A DNA stretch of 64,000 nt, taken from contig OZ257137.1 in assembly GCA_965279115.1 (NCBI GenBank), positions 2,108,001 through 2,172,000 on the forward strand, read 5' to 3'. Both the position numbers and the translations under genes were made by a program. The first letter of the stretch is position 1. Each line of letters starts with the position of its first letter. Source of the stretch: JAEUOS01 sp965279115. Lineage in GTDB: Bacteria; Pseudomonadota; Gammaproteobacteria; Burkholderiales; JAEUOS01. Shown here piece by piece: positions 51,162-60,121 of the stretch. The notes below the pieces were generated by a model. That model did not search any database, was not told the DNA's origin, and worked only from the letters and a program-made list of their open reading frames with translations.

Positions 51162-52187
51162 TCAGCGATAGCGGCGGTCCGCCGGACGTGGCAGGAAGTT
51201 CGAATTGAAGAAGAAGTCGGGCGAAGGCTTGGTCTTCAGGCCGAACGCCAGGTTGATGTCGTCCACCTGGTTTTCCAGGCGCAGCTTCTTGACCCCGCCC
51301 AGTCCGTCGGCGCGGGTGTTTGCCGTATCCATGAACTCCATCACCAGTTTCAGCTTTTCCAGTTCGTCGGCCTCGTTCAGGAGCGGGTTGCGTTGCATGA
51401 CGAACTTGACCGCCGCTGCCGGGTCGGCGATGGTGTCCTTCATCGCGCGGTTGATGGCGCGCAACACGGCGGCGATCGCCTGCGGATTTTCGCTGATGAA
51501 TTTCGCACTTGCCAATACCGCGTTGCCATAGAGGTCAACGCCGAAGTCGGCGTATTTGAAGGTGACGATGTCCTCGGTCTTCACGCCCAGGCGGTTGTAG
51601 ATCTGCAACTGGGTGGGAAACCCCGATCCCAGTTGCACGTCGCCGCGCACCATCACCTGCTCCACCATGTCGGGCGCGACGTTCTGCCAGGTGACGTCGT
51701 CGACCTTGAGTCCGGTGGCGCGCGCGAACAGCGGCCAGGTCTTGCGGGTGGAGGAGAACACCGGGCCACTGATCTTCCTGCCCTTGAGATCCGCGGGTTT
51801 GGTGATGCCCGACTTCTTCAAAGCGAACAGCGCGTTGGGATTGCGCTCATGCACCATGTACACCGCCTGCGCCTTGGGCAGCGCGGGGTTGTTGCCGACG
51901 AACTCGATCAGGGTGGACAGGTCGGCAAAGCCCATGTCATACGAGCCGGAAGCAAGGCGTTGTACCGTACCGGCGGAACCATTGCCCACATCGACGGTGA
52001 CGTCCACGCCTTCCTGGTCGAAATAGCCCTTGCCCTTGGCCAGCAGGAACGGCGCGTGCTGGCCCTGCACCACCCAGTCGAGGGTGAAGCGCACCTTTGG
52101 AGCCTGGGCATGGCCGGGTGCCGCCACGAGGAAATTGCCGGCAACAATCGCACAGGCGGCAAGCAAGGCACGTCGCAATGACTTCAT
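51162..52187 (-). CDS. ABC-type substrate-binding protein (NMT1/THI5-like)
   Basis: A 341-residue periplasmic receptor with a signal peptide ending at APGHAQAPK. It has the NMT1/SsuA-like pattern FTLDWVVQGQHAPFLLAKGKGYFDQEGVDV and GSYDMGFADLSTL. Such receptors bind pyrimidine precursors, sulfonates or other small molecules for ABC importers; no permease or ATPase is next to it, so the transporter is elsewhere or in another operon. It diverges from the deacetylase. Confidence 0.85.
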   Translation of the reverse strand: MKSLRRALLAACAIVAGNFLVAAPGHAQAPKVRFTLDWVVQGQHAPFLLAKGKGYFDQEGVDVTVDVGNGSAGTVQRLASGSYDMGFADLSTLIEFVGNNPALPKAQAVYMVHERNPNALFALKKSGITKPADLKGRKISGPVFSSTRKTWPLFARATGLKVDDVTWQNVAPDMVEQVMVRGDVQLGSGFPTQLQIYNRLGVKTEDIVTFKYADFGVDLYGNAVLASAKFISENPQAIAAVLRAINRAMKDTIADPAAAVKFVMQRNPLLNEADELEKLKLVMEFMDTANTRADGLGGVKKLRLENQVDDINLAFGLKTKPSPDFFFNSNFLPRPADRRYR

Positions 52188-52304
52188 GAGTTCTCCAGTG
52201 AACGAGGCGAGGTTGCAGGGGTGGAACATTCCATTCTAGCGGTGCCGACTGCCGACTGTAAAATCGACAGCCTTCAACCACGCCACTACCACAGGCAACT
52301 CTTC

Positions 52305-53216
52305 ATGGCTCATTACGACTGGGTACCCATCAGCAAGCGTCAGCCACTCAAGTGGCCCAACGGCAAGCGCCTGGCGCTGATCATCACGATCAACTGCGAA
52401 TACTGGGACCTGCTCAAGGACTCATCCAAGCCCTACTACGCCGGCGGCCCGCCCACGATCCCGGACCCGCTGCCGGGCAACGTGGCCGACTACCCCAATT
52501 TCACCTGGCGTGAATACGGTTTGCGGGTTGGCTGCTGGCGCATGTTCGACCTGTTCGATGCCGCCGGCGTGCCGCTCTCGGTGACCTTCAACGCCAAGAC
52601 GGCGCTCGAGCGCGGCGAGATCATCGAGCGGGTCAAGGCGCAGAACTGGGAACTGGTGGCGCACAACTACGAGCAGGGCGAGCTGCTGCCGCAGTACATG
52701 TTCGACCCCGAAGGCGAAAAGGCGGTGATCCACGAAACCTTGAAGGTCTACGAGAAGGTGGTGGGCAGAAAGGCTGGCGGCTGGCTGTCGTCATCGCTAC
52801 GCTCCACACCCCACACGCCTGAGGTGCTGGCCGAGGCGGGGCTCAAGTTCCTGTGCGACTACATGAACGACGACCAGCCCTATCTGATCCACACCGCGCA
52901 CGGGCCGCTGGTCAACGTGCCGTACTCGGTGGAGATCAACGACTTCACCTTCTTCCACCGCCGCGCCATGTCCAGCGAAGACGCGCTCCTGATGTTGAAG
53001 AGCCAGTTCAACGAACTCTATGCCGAAAGCGCCAAGACCGGGAAGATGATGAACATCGGCCTGCATCCGCATGTGTCGGGGCATCCGCACCGCATGCAGT
53101 TCTTCCGCGACTTCCTCTCCTACGTGAAGCAGTTCGGCGATGTGTGGTTCGCCAAGCGCGAAGAGGTGGCAGACTGGTACCTGGCCAATCATGCCAGCCA
53201 TATACCGCCACCATGA
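52305..53216 (+). CDS. Polysaccharide-deacetylase-family protein
   Basis: A 303-residue NodB-like deacetylase. TINCEYWDLL and WELVAHNYEQGELLP are in the positions of the metal-binding motifs; the first motif has Glu-x-x-Asp rather than the usual Asp-Asp, as in the PuuE/allantoinase-like group. It may hydrolyse a cyclic amide or an N-acetyl group. The neighbouring NMT1-type receptor diverges from it and may supply the substrate (inference). Confidence 0.78.
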   Translation: MAHYDWVPISKRQPLKWPNGKRLALIITINCEYWDLLKDSSKPYYAGGPPTIPDPLPGNVADYPNFTWREYGLRVGCWRMFDLFDAAGVPLSVTFNAKTALERGEIIERVKAQNWELVAHNYEQGELLPQYMFDPEGEKAVIHETLKVYEKVVGRKAGGWLSSSLRSTPHTPEVLAEAGLKFLCDYMNDDQPYLIHTAHGPLVNVPYSVEINDFTFFHRRAMSSEDALLMLKSQFNELYAESAKTGKMMNIGLHPHVSGHPHRMQFFRDFLSYVKQFGDVWFAKREEVADWYLANHASHIPPP

Positions 53217-53219
53217 AAC

Positions 53220-53256
53220 CGGCTGCCGGACAGCGTAACCCGCTGTCCGGCAGCCG
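53220..53256. terminator. Long perfect hairpin between convergent genes
   Basis: A 16-bp perfect stem (CGGCTGCCGGACAGCG and its complement) with a 5-base loop fills the space between the stops of the deacetylase and the HNH gene. No T-run; it may stop both transcripts. Confidence 0.6.
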
Positions 53257-53257
53257 C

Positions 53258-53815
53258 TTAGCCCATCAACCGCGACCCACGCGGCAGTTTCGCCGACAAA
53301 AATTCCATCTGGTCGGTGAGGATGCGGCGGTTGCGCAGGATCATGTCTTCCCACAGGCTGGGGACGTAGGGCGCGTAGACCAGCGGCATGTTGATCTCGT
53401 GCGGCTGGCGGTTGCCCTTCCTCTGGTTGCATGGCCGGCATGAGGACACTACGTTCATCCAGCCGTCGCGCCCGCCGCGCGAAAGCGGCACGATGTGCTC
53501 GCGTTCGAGTTCGCTGGCGTGGAAATGGTCGCCGCAGTAGGCGCAATGAAACTTGTCGCGGCGGAACAGCTTGTCGTTGGTGAGCAGCGGGATGACGTCG
53601 AAGGGATTGACCTTGCCGAAGCCACGCACGCCGATGATGGAGTTGACCGTGATCTGCGAGCGCAGGCCGGTCATGGCGTTATGTCCGCCGTGCAGGGTGG
53701 CGACTTCCTGGCCGAGTTCCCACGCGACCTCGCCAGCGGCGTAATGCAGCACCGCCTCCTCAAGTGTCAGCCATCCTTGCGGAATGCCATTTCCAGTGAG
53801 CTTGAGAATCTGCAC
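53258..53815 (-). CDS. HNH endonuclease-like protein
   Basis: A 185-residue protein with a C-terminal HNH domain: CAYCGDHF (zinc Cys pair), LEREHIVPLSRGGRDGWMNVV and SSCRPCNQRKG (second Cys pair). The N-terminal 80 residues are uncharacterised. It resembles stand-alone HNH proteins of bacterial chromosomes rather than mobile-element enzymes. GTG at 53815 is chosen, with GGAGG 10 bases before it; a GTG at 53836 lies upstream in frame. About 260 bases to the next gene hold nothing I can support. Confidence 0.82.
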   Translation of the reverse strand: MQILKLTGNGIPQGWLTLEEAVLHYAAGEVAWELGQEVATLHGGHNAMTGLRSQITVNSIIGVRGFGKVNPFDVIPLLTNDKLFRRDKFHCAYCGDHFHASELEREHIVPLSRGGRDGWMNVVSSCRPCNQRKGNRQPHEINMPLVYAPYVPSLWEDMILRNRRILTDQMEFLSAKLPRGSRLMG

Positions 53816-54073
53816 GACGCCCTTTCCTCCCCGCACATTAACCGATAAGGAAAAACCGCACTGTTACCCAACGCACGGAGCAACGATTGCGCTGACAACA
53901 GACGCCTATACGATGCTGCACTGCAAGGACACATTCTGCCAGCAAGGCAAGGCAATTGCCATCCCTGCGGGCCGGCACGCAACAGCCTGAAACCGAGTCG
54001 ACCGGCGAATGCTTCACGGTAGACTTGAAATCAGCCGTGACAGTCCCTGACAGCGTTTCATCAAAGGTTAACA

Positions 54074-54952
54074 ATGCCCTACCAGTCCATCTTCCGTCCG
54101 GGCCTTTTTTCCGGCCAGACCGTGCTTGTCACCGGCGGTGGCTCCGGTATCGGCCGCTGTACCGCGCATGAGCTCGTGGCGCTCGGCGCCAGCGTCGCCC
54201 TGGTGGGCCGCAAGATCGAAAAGCTCGAAGCCGTGGCACATGAAATCGCCGAAGTCGGCGGCCGCGCCACCTGCCATGTGTGCGATATCCGCGAGGAAGA
54301 AACCGTCAAACAGACCGTCACCGACGTGCTGGCCGCGCATGGCCGCATCGACGGCCTGGTCAACAACGCCGGCGGGCAGTTTCCCGCCCCCTTGAAAGAC
54401 ATCTCGGCCAAGGGCTGGGACGCGGTGGTGCGCAATAACCTGACCGGCTGCTTCCTGATGAGCCGCGAGGTCTACAACCAGACGATGGCGGCCAATGGCG
54501 GGGCCATCGTCAACATGCTGGCCGATATCTGGATGGGCATGCCCGGCATGGGCCATTCTGGCGCATCCCGTGGCGGGATCCTCAATTTCACCGAAACAGC
54601 CGCCATCGAATGGGCGCCGGTGCGCATCAACGCGGTGGCACCGGGCCTGATCGCCTCCTCGGGCCTGGACACCTATGCCGAGCCGTTCAAGAAATCGATC
54701 CGCGAGCGCCACAAGCAGATTCCCGCCGGGCGCTACGGCACAGAAAGCGAAGTCGCGGCAGCCATCGTATATCTGCTCTCGCCGGCGGCAGGATTCATTT
54801 CCGGCGTGGCCTTGCGCATCGACGGCGCAGTGCCGCATGCCAAGCGCATCTGGTCGGCCACCGGCAACGGCGGCCGTACGCAGCCGTTCAACGGCTTTCA
54901 CCTGGCCGCATTCCCGGAAGTATTGAAGCATCTCGAAGACCAGCAGTCCTGA
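54074..54952 (+). CDS. SDR-family protein (PECR/AtuG-like, no catalytic Tyr)
   Basis: A 292-residue SDR. The cofactor motif VTGGGSGIG and NNAGGQFPAP are present, while the YxxxK place reads HSGASRGG. This is as in the peroxisomal trans-2-enoyl-CoA reductase group and in AtuG of acyclic terpene degradation, which naturally lack the Tyr. The following two genes are acyl-CoA dehydrogenases, so it probably acts on an acyl-CoA. The N-terminus YQSIFRPGLFSGQTVLVTGGGSG fits AtuG well. Confidence 0.8.
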   Translation: MPYQSIFRPGLFSGQTVLVTGGGSGIGRCTAHELVALGASVALVGRKIEKLEAVAHEIAEVGGRATCHVCDIREEETVKQTVTDVLAAHGRIDGLVNNAGGQFPAPLKDISAKGWDAVVRNNLTGCFLMSREVYNQTMAANGGAIVNMLADIWMGMPGMGHSGASRGGILNFTETAAIEWAPVRINAVAPGLIASSGLDTYAEPFKKSIRERHKQIPAGRYGTESEVAAAIVYLLSPAAGFISGVALRIDGAVPHAKRIWSATGNGGRTQPFNGFHLAAFPEVLKHLEDQQS

Positions 54953-54976
54953 ACAAACAAGAGCCACGGAGACGAC

Positions 54977-56131
54977 ATGCAATTCACCCAGGAGCATGAG
55001 GAGATCAAGCGCACGCTCACGCGCTTCATCGAGGCGGAGATCAACCCGCATGTGGACAAGTGGGAAGAAGAGGAAATCTTCCCGGCCCACGAGGTGTTCA
55101 AAAAGCTGGGCGATCTCGGGATGCTGGGCCTGACCAAGCCGGTCGAATATGGCGGCGCCGGTCTGGACTATTCATACGCGGTGGCGATGACCGAAACGCT
55201 CGGACTGGTCGATTGCGGCGGGGTTCCGATGGCTATCGGCGTGCAGACCGACATGGCCACGCCGGCCCTGGCGCGCTTCGGCTCCCACGAGTTGAAAGAG
55301 GAGTTCCTCAAACCCGCGATTGCCGGCGACTACGTGGCCTGCATCGGCGTCTCCGAACCCGGCGCCGGCTCGGACGTGGCCTCGATCAAGACCACCGCCA
55401 GGAAGGACGGCGACGACTACGTCATCAACGGCGGCAAGATGTGGATCACCAACTCGCTGCAGGCGGACTGGATGTGCCTGCTCGCCAACACCTCCGACGG
55501 CGCGCCACATAAGAACAAGACCCTAATCGTGCTGCCGATGAAAACCCCGGGCATTACCATTGCCAAGAAGATCCGCAAGATCGGCATGATGTCCTCCGAC
55601 ACCGGGCTGATCCACTTCGACGACGTGCGGGTGCCGCAGCGCTACCGCATCGGCGAGGAAGGCATGGGCTTCACCTACCAGATGATGCAGTTCCAGGAAG
55701 AGCGCCTGTGGGCGGCGGCGCGCACGGTGGGCGGCATGAGCCGCATCCTCAAGGAAACCATCGACTACATCCGCGAGCGCAAGATGTTTTCGCAGACCGT
55801 GCTCGATTTCCAGTACGTGCAATACAAGCTGGCCGAGATCAAGACCGACATCGAGGCCCTGCGCGCGCTCACCTACCGCGCCACCGAGTTGTACGTGCGG
55901 GGCGAGGACGTCACCGAACTGGCCTCGATGGCCAAGCTGATGAGCGGGCGCCTGTCGCGCAGCGCGCCCGACGGCCTGCTGCAGTTCTGGGGCGGCATGG
56001 GCTACACCTGGGACAACCATGTCTCGCGCGCCTTCCGCGACGGCCGCCTGGGGTCCATCGGCGGCGGTGCCGACGAGGTGATGCTGGGCATCATCTGCAA
56101 GCTGATGGGCATCGCCACCACGCGCAAATGA
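54977..56131 (+). CDS. Acyl-CoA dehydrogenase (citronellyl-CoA-dehydrogenase-like)
   Basis: A 384-residue flavin enzyme. It has CIGVSEPGAGSDVASIKTTA and the FAD/substrate motifs KMWITN and IRKIGMMSSDT; the C-terminal segment reads GSIGGGADEVML, so the catalytic Glu is not in the YEGT position and is expected in helix G, as in isovaleryl- and long-chain acyl-CoA dehydrogenases. The sequence resembles AtuD of the citronellol pathway. It would oxidise a branched or terpenoid acyl-CoA. It is co-transcribed with the SDR and with the next dehydrogenase (ATGA overlap). Confidence 0.87.
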   Translation: MQFTQEHEEIKRTLTRFIEAEINPHVDKWEEEEIFPAHEVFKKLGDLGMLGLTKPVEYGGAGLDYSYAVAMTETLGLVDCGGVPMAIGVQTDMATPALARFGSHELKEEFLKPAIAGDYVACIGVSEPGAGSDVASIKTTARKDGDDYVINGGKMWITNSLQADWMCLLANTSDGAPHKNKTLIVLPMKTPGITIAKKIRKIGMMSSDTGLIHFDDVRVPQRYRIGEEGMGFTYQMMQFQEERLWAAARTVGGMSRILKETIDYIRERKMFSQTVLDFQYVQYKLAEIKTDIEALRALTYRATELYVRGEDVTELASMAKLMSGRLSRSAPDGLLQFWGGMGYTWDNHVSRAFRDGRLGSIGGGADEVMLGIICKLMGIATTRK

Positions 56132-57273
56132 GCGCATCGCCCTCGCCGTACTTCACGGCCGAACACGCCGCCTTCCGCGAAACGGTGCGCCGTTTTGTGC
56201 GCGAGGAGATCGCGCCGCATGCGGCGGCCTGGGACGAAGCCGAGACCTTTCCGCGCGAGCTCTACCGCAAGGCTGCGGCCGCCGGCTTGCTGGGCCTGGG
56301 TTTCGCGGAGGAGTACGGTGGTTTCGAGGCCGACGTGTTCATGCATGTCATCCTCTCCGAAGAGCTGGCCCAATGCGGCACCGGCGGCGTGTGCGCCAGC
56401 CTGATGTCGCATACCATCGGCGCGCCGCCCATCGCCCGGTTCGGCAGCACCGAACTGAAGGCCCGCGTGCTGCCCGGCATTCTCGCCGGAGAAAAGATCA
56501 GCGCCCTGGCCATCACCGAGCCTTCCGGCGGGTCGGACGTCGCCTCCCTCAAGACCACCGCCCGGCTGGACGGCAGTGAATACGTGGTCAACGGCGCTAA
56601 GATGTTCATCACCTCGGGCATGCGCGCCGACTACTACTCGGTGGCGGTGCGTACCGGCGGCCCCGGTGCGGCGGGCGTCTCGCTGCTGCTGATCGAGCGC
56701 GATCGCCCGGGTTTCACACGCACCCCGCTGGCCAAGATGGGCTGGTGGGCCTCCGACACGGCGGCCCTCTATTTCGAGGACGTGCGGTTACCGGCCGCCA
56801 ACCTGATCGGCGAGGAAGGGCGCGGCTTCAAGGCCATCATGTCCAACTTCAACATGGAGCGACTCGGCATGTCCGCCCAGGCGGTGGGCTATGCGCAAGC
56901 CGCCTTCGACGACGCGCTCGCCTGGGCGCGCGAACGACACACCTTCGGCAAGCCGCTCATCGAAAACCAGGTGATCCGCCACAAACTGGTGGACATGCGG
57001 ATGAAGGTCGAGGCCGCGCGCGCCTATCTGCACGACTGCGCCTGGGAGGTGCAGCAAGGCGGGCAACCGGCCGCGCGCCTGGCGATGCTCAAGAACTGCG
57101 CCACCCAGGCCATGCAGTTCTGTGCGGACAACGCGGTGCAGATTCTCGGCGGCGCAGGCTTCATGCGCGGCTCGCGCGCTGAACGGATCTACCGCGAGGT
57201 CAAGGTCATGATGATCGGCGGCGGCGCGGAAGAAATCATGAAAGACCTGGCAGCGCGGCAACTCGGCTTCTGA
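56128..57273 (+). CDS. Acyl-CoA dehydrogenase (2)
   Basis: A 381-residue acyl-CoA dehydrogenase. It has ALAITEPSGGSDVASLKTTA, the KMFITSG turn and a C-terminal MIGGGAEEIM. The pattern ends like the preceding enzyme, so it is probably of the same branch with a different substrate range. Its start overlaps the stop of the first dehydrogenase as ATGA, which supports coupled translation in one pathway. Confidence 0.87.
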   Translation: MSASPSPYFTAEHAAFRETVRRFVREEIAPHAAAWDEAETFPRELYRKAAAAGLLGLGFAEEYGGFEADVFMHVILSEELAQCGTGGVCASLMSHTIGAPPIARFGSTELKARVLPGILAGEKISALAITEPSGGSDVASLKTTARLDGSEYVVNGAKMFITSGMRADYYSVAVRTGGPGAAGVSLLLIERDRPGFTRTPLAKMGWWASDTAALYFEDVRLPAANLIGEEGRGFKAIMSNFNMERLGMSAQAVGYAQAAFDDALAWARERHTFGKPLIENQVIRHKLVDMRMKVEAARAYLHDCAWEVQQGGQPAARLAMLKNCATQAMQFCADNAVQILGGAGFMRGSRAERIYREVKVMMIGGGAEEIMKDLAARQLGF

Positions 57274-57405
57274 ATAGCCGGGTGCGACGCGGCAGCCGCA
57301 TGCGTGTCGCCGAACCCTTTCCGAAATACTTGATGCGCCTCAAAACCGTGCATCGCCGCGTCCGTTAGAATCAGCCCACAAGTCAACCACGCACCGGAGC
57401 CGTAC

Positions 57406-57828
57406 ATGAAGATCCTTCTCGCCGTCGATGGCAGCACATACACCAAGCATGCGGTCTCCTATTTTCTTGAGCACTTCGACATGTTCGGCAAGGACTCGTC
57501 GGTCACGCTGATCAACGTGCATTCGCCGATTCCGCGTCACGCCGCCGCCCACCTTGGCAAGGACGTTGTGCAGGACTATTACAAGGACGAATCCGAAAAA
57601 GCCATCAAGGGTGCGCGCGCCGCGCTCAAGAAGGCCGGCATCACCGCCATGGACACGGCAAAGGTTGGCGATCCGGGCGACGAGATCTCCTCGTTCGCCG
57701 ACAAGGGCAAGTTCGACCTGGTGATCATGGGCTCACATGGCCACGGCCTGTTCAAGAACCTGGTGCTGGGTTCCGTGGCCACCAAGGTGCTGGCCGGCTG
57801 CAAGGTGCCGGTTCTGCTGGTGCGCTGA
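57406..57828 (+). CDS. Universal stress protein (UspA family)
   Basis: A 140-residue Usp fold protein. It begins KILLAVDGSTYTKHAV and ends with the ATP-binding IMGSHGHGLFKNLVLGSVATKVLAGCKVPVLLV, with the GxxGxxxxxxxxGS type motif. It is expected to be cytosolic and to rise under stress. Confidence 0.92.
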   Translation: MKILLAVDGSTYTKHAVSYFLEHFDMFGKDSSVTLINVHSPIPRHAAAHLGKDVVQDYYKDESEKAIKGARAALKKAGITAMDTAKVGDPGDEISSFADKGKFDLVIMGSHGHGLFKNLVLGSVATKVLAGCKVPVLLVR

Positions 57829-57834
57829 CCCAGC

Positions 57835-58470
57835 CTAATCGCGCCGCCTGATCGAGGCCTGCTGCGTGGGCGCGGGCGTGGCCGCCTGAAACGGCGCCAA
57901 TTGCGCCTGGGTCCCGGCGATGGTGCCTGGCTTCGGACCTTGGGTGGGGCCGGTTACCGGGAACGGCGCGGCTTGCTGGATGGTTTGCCGCGGCCTGCGG
58001 GCGATGACGGTCGTGGTGCCTTGCGTGTTTGTGAACTGGCTGGTCGAGATGTCGCAATCGACGCGGCGCTCACGCAGGCATTGATCGCGCGCCGCTTGGC
58101 GGCGTGCCTCTGCCGCCTGGTTCGCTCGGTCAGCCATGGCCAGCTGCTGGCGGTTTTGATCCATGCGCGCCTGTTCGGCCTCGCGACTGCGGCGCATCGA
58201 CTCCAGTTCCCGCTTGTCACTCGCCAGTGCACGCTCGCGCTTCTCGCGCCAGGCGCGCACTTCTTCGGCGCTGGCATCGGCCGGCAAGCCGACCGGCGGC
58301 GATATATCAACCGTGCTGGCGCGCTGCCCCGTGGACGGAGGCGTGGTCGAATAATTGACGACACCCCGCTGGTCTGTCCATTTATAGACAGTATCAGCCT
58401 GTGTCGCACCGGGCCAGACAAGCGCCACGGCCAGCAGCATGGCGGATTTGGCGATAGCGATACGGCTCAT
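57835..58470 (-). CDS. DUF4124 exported protein
   Basis: A 211-residue protein with a signal peptide (to PGATQADT), the short DUF4124 domain at the N-terminus (TVYKWTDQRGVVNYSTTPP) and a long, charged, probably coiled-coil region (95-150) followed by a Gln/Pro/Thr-rich tail. Function unknown; many betaproteobacteria carry such proteins. It converges on the USP gene with 6 bases between. Confidence 0.82.
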   Translation of the reverse strand: MSRIAIAKSAMLLAVALVWPGATQADTVYKWTDQRGVVNYSTTPPSTGQRASTVDISPPVGLPADASAEEVRAWREKRERALASDKRELESMRRSREAEQARMDQNRQQLAMADRANQAAEARRQAARDQCLRERRVDCDISTSQFTNTQGTTTVIARRPRQTIQQAAPFPVTGPTQGPKPGTIAGTQAQLAPFQAATPAPTQQASIRRRD

Positions 58471-58523
58471 CAAGGGCTCCCGAACGAACGGACCCGCCAT
58501 CATAACGCCACACCGGGCTTGCA

Positions 58524-59333
58524 TCACGCCAGCGACCGGCGCATGGCAGCAAGATAGCGGAAGCCTTCAATGGCCCGCGGCCCGTACCAGGAGGTCATCT
58601 CACCGTCGATCAGGTGGACCGGCCGGCCACCCGGCAGTTGCCCGAGTTCGTCCAGATGACGCGGGCCGAAACTGTAAGGCTCGGTGGAAAGCAGCACCCG
58701 GTCGACACTTGCGGCCTCGCGTTCGAGGTCGACTACCGGATAGCGGCTCAGGCACTCGCGCGGTTCGGTATCCCAGCCCACGGCGCCAAGCGTGCGCGAG
58801 ACATAGGTGTCGCGCGCCACGCTCATCCACGGGTCTTTCCAGATGAGGTAGAGCACCCGTTCACGCGGCAGCCCGGCGCAGGCCGCGCGCGCGAAGGCCA
58901 CGGCTTCGCCGAGGGCTGCGCACAACGCCTCCGCCCTTTGCTCGCGGCCGAAAACGCCGCCCAGAAGGCGATAGAGGTCCAGGTTGTCCTCCGGCGCCTT
59001 GGGGTGGGTGACGATCACATGCGGAACGAACCCGCCGATCTCTTCAACCACCGGCTTGTCGTTTTCATCGACATTGACGATCACATGCGTCGGCCGCAAT
59101 TCGCGCAAGCGCGCGAGGTTGACGTCCTTGGTACCCCCCACCTTGGGCACCGGGTCCAGCGCCGGACGCGGGTGGATGCAAAAGCCGGTGCGCGCCACCA
59201 GTTGCGCGCCCAGCCCCAGTTCCCAGACCAGTTCGGTGATCGAGGGCACCAGGCAGGCGATGCGCGCGTCGGGCGCCGCGCGGCGATGCGCGACGCCGAT
59301 GGCGTCGACGAATTCTGCAACAGGGAGGCTCAC
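58524..59333 (-). CDS. Cobalamin-binding-protein-like (BtuF/TroA fold)
   Basis: A 269-residue protein with the helical-backbone receptor fold: ARIACLVPSITELVWELGLG and GTKDVNLARLRELRPTHVIVN are typical of BtuF. No signal peptide is visible after the GTG start at 59333, so it may stay in the cytosol or use an upstream start in the overlapping frame. It is coupled to the preceding SDR as GTGA. No BtuC or BtuD is nearby. A role in cobalamin or corrinoid binding is likely from family, but not proved. Confidence 0.75.
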   Translation of the reverse strand: MSLPVAEFVDAIGVAHRRAAPDARIACLVPSITELVWELGLGAQLVARTGFCIHPRPALDPVPKVGGTKDVNLARLRELRPTHVIVNVDENDKPVVEEIGGFVPHVIVTHPKAPEDNLDLYRLLGGVFGREQRAEALCAALGEAVAFARAACAGLPRERVLYLIWKDPWMSVARDTYVSRTLGAVGWDTEPRECLSRYPVVDLEREAASVDRVLLSTEPYSFGPRHLDELGQLPGGRPVHLIDGEMTSWYGPRAIEGFRYLAAMRRSLA

Positions 59334-60106
59334 GTCTTCTGCCCCTCGGCCACCCGCGGCTTGCGCGCCTTGCTGGCAAAAAGCCGATCGAACAGGCCAT
59401 TCGGCAAGAGACGCATCAGTTTGGCGACCACGCCCATCTGCCATGGCACCACCGCGTAGGTGCGGCCACTTTCGATGGCGCGGCGGATGCGCCGCGCCGC
59501 ATCCGCCGGCTCCATCAGGAATGGCATGCGATACGGGTTCTTCGCCGTGAGTTCGGTGCGGATGTAGCCCGGCAGCACCGTCACCACCCGCACGCCATGC
59601 GGACGCATTTCGCCGCGCAGCGACTCCAGGTAGGTGATGGCGGCCGACTTCGAGGCGCAATAGCCGCCCGACCCCGGCAAGCCGCGAATGCCGGCCACGC
59701 TGGCAATACCCACCAGGGCGCCGCTCCCGCGCGCGCGCATGGCGGCGGCAAAAGGCGCAAAGGTGGCGAACATGCCCACCACGTTGACGCGGAATATCTT
59801 CTCAAAAGGTGCCAGGTCCTCCGGGTACTCGGTCAGCGTGCCGGCCGAAATGCCGGCATTGGCGATCACGATGTCGGGAGCGCCGAAACGCGCGATGAAA
59901 TCCGCTGCGGCCGCCGAAAGCGCCGCAGGGTCAGTCACATCCAGCGGATAAACCGCGATCGTGCCGGGCAGGCTGGCCGCCAGCGCCTCGAGTTCGGCAC
60001 GGCGGCGCGCGGTGATGGCGACAACGTTGCCGGGGGCGGCGTATGCGCGCGCCAGTTCGGCGCCGAGGCCGCCGGAGGCGCCGGTGATGAAGAGTTTGAG
60101 AGACAC
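59330..60106 (-). CDS. SDR-family oxidoreductase
   Basis: A 258-residue short-chain dehydrogenase with FITGASGGLG at the N-terminus, the NAG motif (IANAGIS), and the catalytic YCASK. The longer C-terminal part (RMPFLMEPADAARRIRRAIESGR) fits the classical SDR group with a membrane-associating tail. The GTG at 60106 starts the conserved fold and leaves only 15 bases to the divergent MFS gene. Substrate unknown. Confidence 0.85.
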   Translation of the reverse strand: MSLKLFITGASGGLGAELARAYAAPGNVVAITARRRAELEALAASLPGTIAVYPLDVTDPAALSAAAADFIARFGAPDIVIANAGISAGTLTEYPEDLAPFEKIFRVNVVGMFATFAPFAAAMRARGSGALVGIASVAGIRGLPGSGGYCASKSAAITYLESLRGEMRPHGVRVVTVLPGYIRTELTAKNPYRMPFLMEPADAARRIRRAIESGRTYAVVPWQMGVVAKLMRLLPNGLFDRLFASKARKPRVAEGQKT

Positions 60107-60121
60107 GGGCGGTAAAATAGC

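Noticed and set aside
54068..55090. A 340-codon open frame antisense to the SDR and the acyl-CoA dehydrogenase
   Set aside because: The plus-strand genes have catalytic and cofactor motifs; this frame is only an artefact of codon bias.
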